This document shows, piece after piece, positions 8,191 to 10,542 of a stretch of 10,542 bases of DNA. The first letter of the stretch is position 1. Every line of letters begins with the position of its first letter. The notes under the pieces were generated by a model. The model worked only from the letters and a program-made list of their open reading frames with translations. It ran no database searches and was not told where the DNA came from. Where the stretch lies: the NCBI GenBank assembly GCA_021199395.1, contig JAJQIE010000027.1, positions 1 to 10,542 on the forward strand, written 5' to 3'. This DNA is from Lachnospiraceae bacterium (GTDB lineage: Bacteria > Bacillota > Clostridia > Lachnospirales > Lachnospiraceae). The translations under genes and the position numbers were made by a program.

Positions 8191-9031
8191 GATACAGAGT
8201 GCATTTGAAAGCGGAAAGGCATTTATCCCATTTATCACCTGTGGCGACCCGTCTCTGGAGATCACAGAGCAGCTGGTCTGCGAGATGGAAAAAGCTGGGG
8301 CAGATCTGATCGAGCTTGGTATCCCTTTTTCTGATCCGACCGCGGAGGGTCCTGTGATCCAGGAGGCGAATGAGCGCGCCCTTTCCGGCGGCGTGACGAC
8401 GGACAAAATCTTTGATATGGTGCGCCGCATCCGCAAAAACACACAGATTCCGATGGTATTTATGACTTATGCGAACGTCGTTTTTTCCTACGGTATCGAG
8501 CGTTTTGTAAAAACCGCGGCGGAGGTCGGAATGGACGGTATTATCCTTCCGGATGTGCCGTATGAGGAAAAGGAAGAATTTGCCGTTGCGTGCCGGGAGC
8601 ACGGCCTGGCGCTGGTTTCCCTGATCGCGCCGACTTCAGTTAAGCCTCTTCGCACGGCGAATTATAATGGGGGAGGCGACCCTGCGGATACGGATCATGG
8701 CGTTTCCAACCATCAGCGCATTGCTGAAATTGCGTCTGCGGCGGAGGGATTTCTCTACTGCGTTTCTTCTCTGGGCGTGACAGGCGTCCGAAGCGAGATT
8801 ACGACCGACATCGGAGAGATGGTGCGCCTTGTGCGGGAAAATTCCGATATCCCCTGTGCGATCGGATTCGGTATTTCAACGCCGGAGCAGGCTGCGAAAA
8901 TGGCGAAAGAAGCCGACGGCGTTATCGTAGGCTCCGCGATTGTAAAAATCTGCGGGGAATATGGGAAGGACTGCGTGCCTGAGGTAGCGGAATATGTCAG
9001 AAGCATGAAGGACGCGATCCGGGAAGTGTGA
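8183..9031 (+). CDS. trpA: Tryptophan synthase alpha subunit with an internal insertion
   Basis: TrpA cleaves indole-3-glycerol phosphate to indole and glyceraldehyde 3-phosphate and passes indole to TrpB. Catalytic Glu44 lies in [10 protein letters not shown]. The position equivalent to Salmonella Asp60 is Glu55 in [15 protein letters not shown]-type strand (91-96), ILPDVPYEE (121-129), SSLGVTGVR (195-203, mobile loop 6) and GFGIST and VGSAIV follow. At 282 residues it is longer than the usual 250-270. The excess is about 24 residues (153-176, nucleotides 8639-8710) between SLIAPTS and HQRIAEIA; family members go almost directly from APTS to a helix like this. The extra segment is glycine- and aspartate-rich, in frame and stop-free. 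GGGGAGGAT precedes the ATG, which lies inside the end of trpB. No Trp residue is present. Confidence 0.95.
   Translation: MNKIQSAFESGKAFIPFITCGDPSLEITEQLVCEMEKAGADLIELGIPFSDPTAEGPVIQEANERALSGGVTTDKIFDMVRRIRKNTQIPMVFMTYANVVFSYGIERFVKTAAEVGMDGIILPDVPYEEKEEFAVACREHGLALVSLIAPTSVKPLRTANYNGGGDPADTDHGVSNHQRIAEIASAAEGFLYCVSSLGVTGVRSEITTDIGEMVRLVRENSDIPCAIGFGISTPEQAAKMAKEADGVIVGSAIVKICGEYGKDCVPEVAEYVRSMKDAIREV
8639..8710 (+). other. 72-bp in-frame insertion within trpA
   Basis: These 24 codons (residues 153-176) interrupt the otherwise standard junction between strand 5 (SLIAPTS) and helix 5 ([11 protein letters not shown]) of the TrpA barrel. The encoded segment contains [13 protein letters not shown] and looks like a flexible hydrophilic loop. 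It keeps frame, and no clean target duplication flanks it. Its edges are placed by comparison with remembered family sequences and could shift by a few residues. Confidence 0.7.
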
Positions 9032-9064
9032 TCCGCACAGGATAAGGATATCTTTCATAAAACC

Positions 9065-9093
9065 GAATAATTTTTTTAAGACAGGTCATACTC
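9065..9093 (+). promoter_or_regulatory. Possible sigma-G (forespore) promoter of the spore-protein gene
   Basis: GAATA (9065-9069) fits the GHATR -35 consensus known for Bacillus sigma-G. After 17 bases, CATACTC (9087-9093) fits CATWHTA at six of seven positions. The predicted start is near 9100, giving a 5' leader of about 26 nt ahead of the spore-protein ATG. Forespore expression is what is expected for this gene family. The call is by consensus only. Confidence 0.55.
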
Positions 9094-9123
9094 TGACTAA
9101 AAATGGAAAGGAGTATGACCTGT
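9081..9123 (+). promoter_or_regulatory. Long hairpin enclosing the ribosome binding site of the spore-protein gene
   Basis: Arms 9081-9093 (acaggtcatactc) and 9111-9123 (gagtatgacctgt) pair perfectly over 13 bp, extendable by G-U and A-U pairs, with a 17-nt loop (9094-9110). The ribosome binding site AAGGAG (9108-9113) lies half in the loop and half in the 3' arm. Only TTT follows, so it is a poor intrinsic terminator, though it could terminate trp transcription weakly. The 5' arm overlaps the -10 of the proposed sigma-G promoter. Confidence 0.75.
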
Positions 9124-9125
9124 TT

Positions 9126-9323
9126 ATGTCTGAAAAGAAGATAGTCTGGGAGCAGCTCAGCCCGGACGACAAGATGAAATATGAGATCGCGGAGGAGCTT
9201 GGCCTGCTGGAAAAGGTGAAGGCGGAGGGGTGGAAATCCCTGTCTGCGAAGGAGACAGGACGCATTGGGGGCCTGATGACAAAGAAAAAGAGGGAGAGGA
9301 AGCAGGAGGCGGGGGAGAGCTGA
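9126..9323 (+). CDS. Small acid-soluble spore protein, alpha/beta type (SspF-like)
   Basis: Such proteins coat and protect DNA in the dormant spore and are degraded at germination by the protease GPR. The 65-residue protein carries MKYEIAEELGL (17-27), the family's first conserved block. GPR normally cuts after the Glu of YEIA, here Glu20-Ile21. GRIGGLMTKK (45-54) matches the second conserved block, and the tail is strongly basic. The VKAEGWKSLSAKETG segment resembles the shorter SspF-like branch more than classic SspA/SspB. AAGGAG at 9108-9113 is 12 bases from the ATG, a long spacing. The gene stands alone between trpA and holA, with its own probable forespore promoter. It implies an endospore former. 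Function is inferred from family motifs. Confidence 0.88.
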   Translation: MSEKKIVWEQLSPDDKMKYEIAEELGLLEKVKAEGWKSLSAKETGRIGGLMTKKKRERKQEAGES

Positions 9324-9336
9324 CAGAAAAATTTTG

Positions 9337-9365
9337 TTGCTATTCCGGCACCTGAATCATATAAT
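9337..9365 (+). promoter_or_regulatory. Housekeeping promoter of holA
   Basis: TTGCTA (9337-9342), a 17-base spacer and a perfect TATAAT (9360-9365) predict a start near 9372, about 50 nt ahead of the holA ATG. This would let holA be transcribed independently of the trp operon and of the spore-protein gene. Confidence 0.75.
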
Positions 9366-9422
9366 GATGACGCAGGAATGAAAAGGGTTTACATCAGATA
9401 ACAGTGATCAGGGATAAGATTT

Positions 9423-10412
9423 ATGAAAGCTTTGAATGAGGATATTAAGACCGGCAGTTTTCAGCGCGCTTATCTTCTGTATGGAGAGGAAGCCTATCTG
9501 AAGCATTTATATAAGAAAAAACTGCGGGACGCTATTTTACCGGAGGGCGATACAATGAATTTCAGCGCTTTTTCCGGCAGGGGGATTGATGTGAGGCAGC
9601 TGATTGACCAGGCGGAGACGATGCCCTTTTTTGCGGAGCATCGTCTGATTCTGGTGGAAGACAGTGGATTTTTCAAAAGCGCGAGCCCGGAGCTGGCGGA
9701 GTACCTTCCGCAGACGCCGCCGGAGACGGTTTTTGTGTTCATAGAAAATGAGGTGGACAAGCGCGGCAGGCTGTTTAAGGCTGTCAAAAGCTGCGGGCGG
9801 GTGACAGAGCTGGGACGGCAGGATGCGCGGACGCTGACGTCCTGGATCCTGGGTACGGTCAAAAAGGACGGCAGGAGGATTACACAGGACGCGCTGGCTC
9901 TGTTTCTGGAAAAGACCGGGGATGATATGGAGAATATTGAGCATGAGCTTGAAAAGCTGCTCTCTTATACTCTGGGCAGCGACGCGATCACTTCTGCGGA
10001 TGTTGAGGCCGTGTGTACGGAGACGACAGAGAACCGCATTTTTGACATGGTTCGCGCGGTGGCGGAGAAGCAGCAGAAAAAGGCGCTGGAGCTGTACTAT
10101 GACCTGTTGTCGATGAAAGAGCCGCCGATGCGGATTCTGTTTCTGATAGCGAGACAGTTTAACCAGATGCTGCAGGTGCGGGATCTGCGGGATCAGGGCT
10201 ATGACAACAGCTCGATCGCCTCAAAGGCAGGTATCGCTCCGTTTATTGTAAAACGCAGTCTTTCACAGGCTGCGCATTTTTCAAAGGAAGCGCTGCTGAA
10301 GGCCGTGGAGGACTGCGTAGAAGCCGAGGAATCCGTCAAGACCGGGAAGCTTGGCGACCAGCTGGCGGTAGAGCTGCTGATTGTGAAATTCAGCGGACAG
10401 GTTGTTTCCTGA
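9423..10412 (+). CDS. holA: DNA polymerase III subunit delta
   Basis: Delta is the clamp-loader subunit that opens the beta sliding clamp during replication. The protein is 329 residues, normal for the family. It shows the N-terminal YLLYGEEAYLK (17-27) of the delta AAA+-like fold, lacking a Walker A motif as expected. ETMPFFAEHRLILVED (65-80) has a hydrophobic pair (Phe69-Phe70) matching the beta-clamp-binding element. A helical middle region follows with FLEKTGDDMENIEHELEKL. The C-terminal collar domain contains ENRIFDMVRAVAEKQQKKAL and ILFLIARQFNQML, and the end is KLGDQLAVELLIVKF. AGGGA at 9410-9414 supports the start. In many Firmicutes holA is followed by rpsT; the window ends before this can be seen. 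Confidence 0.93.
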   Translation: MKALNEDIKTGSFQRAYLLYGEEAYLKHLYKKKLRDAILPEGDTMNFSAFSGRGIDVRQLIDQAETMPFFAEHRLILVEDSGFFKSASPELAEYLPQTPPETVFVFIENEVDKRGRLFKAVKSCGRVTELGRQDARTLTSWILGTVKKDGRRITQDALALFLEKTGDDMENIEHELEKLLSYTLGSDAITSADVEAVCTETTENRIFDMVRAVAEKQQKKALELYYDLLSMKEPPMRILFLIARQFNQMLQVRDLRDQGYDNSSIASKAGIAPFIVKRSLSQAAHFSKEALLKAVEDCVEAEESVKTGKLGDQLAVELLIVKFSGQVVS

Positions 10413-10542
10413 CGTTATGCTGCTGAGTGCAGGGAGGGGGCGAAAGCGTTCCATTTACAGCGCAGCAGTGAATCGCAAAAAAAGAGAAGTTACAGGTCAC
10501 ACCTTAGCCAGGACTCACTGAAACGGATTTGAAGACTAAATT
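10413..10542 (+). other. Region after holA with no recognised gene
   Basis: No open frame, RNA gene or intrinsic terminator is convincing in these 130 bases. A weak 6-bp inverted match (ctgctg near 10420, cagcag near 10483) is present. The end of the window may lie just upstream of the next gene's promoter. Confidence 0.5.

Noticed and set aside
8636..8716. TCAG at both edges of the TrpA insertion as a target-site duplication
   Set aside because: The copies are 77 bases apart, which would not keep frame, and four bases recur easily by chance.
9081..9125. The hairpin after trpA as the main trp operon terminator
   Set aside because: The stem is strong, but only three T residues follow, so it does not look like a standard intrinsic terminator; weak termination remains possible.
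9115..9144. A nine-codon reading frame (MTCLCLKRR) starting inside the hairpin and overlapping the spore gene
   Set aside because: The ribosome binding site would be only one base from its ATG, too close for initiation.

Overview
The window reads as a chromosomal segment of an endospore-forming Clostridia member, most likely of the Lachnospiraceae type. This rests on four things: a T-box-controlled tryptophan operon, a Firmicutes-style 6S RNA, an alpha/beta-type small acid-soluble spore protein, and a eukaryote-like NADP isocitrate dehydrogenase. Taxonomy is inferred from protein style and context only. All genes lie on the + strand.

Layout. Positions 1-1169 hold most of icd, whose start codon lies at the window edge. 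Positions 1170-1315 contain no gene or terminator that I can see. A near-consensus promoter (1316-1344) precedes a 6S RNA (about 1351-1546). Seven bases later comes a second near-consensus promoter (1554-1582), which drives a long tryptophan T-box leader (about 1589-1998). The leader has a UGG specifier, the conserved T-box sequence and an intrinsic terminator. A separate 33-nt palindrome (1999-2031) follows the terminator. The complete operon trpE-trpG-trpD-trpC-trpF-trpB-trpA occupies 2109-9031.

After trpA come a spore-protein gene (9126-9323), a TATAAT promoter (9337-9365), and holA, encoding the DNA polymerase III delta subunit (9423-10412). The last 130 bases carry no gene I can identify.

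How it works together. The seven trp genes encode every step from chorismate to tryptophan. Control appears two-layered. Uncharged tRNA-Trp should pair with the leader's UGG specifier and its UGGC bulge to block termination, and TrpE carries the N-terminal motif of Trp feedback inhibition. The only overlapping genes are the two pairs whose products form complexes (trpE/trpG by 4 bp, trpB/trpA by 8 bp). The other junctions are gaps of 58-114 bp, each with its own ribosome binding site.

I see no unknown multi-gene system here. The points most worth checking are a 24-residue in-frame insertion in TrpA, a hairpin that could hide the spore gene's ribosome binding site in trp read-through RNA but not in RNA from an overlapping sigma-G-like promoter, the terminator-less 6S RNA placed directly before the trp promoter, and motif substitutions in TrpD.
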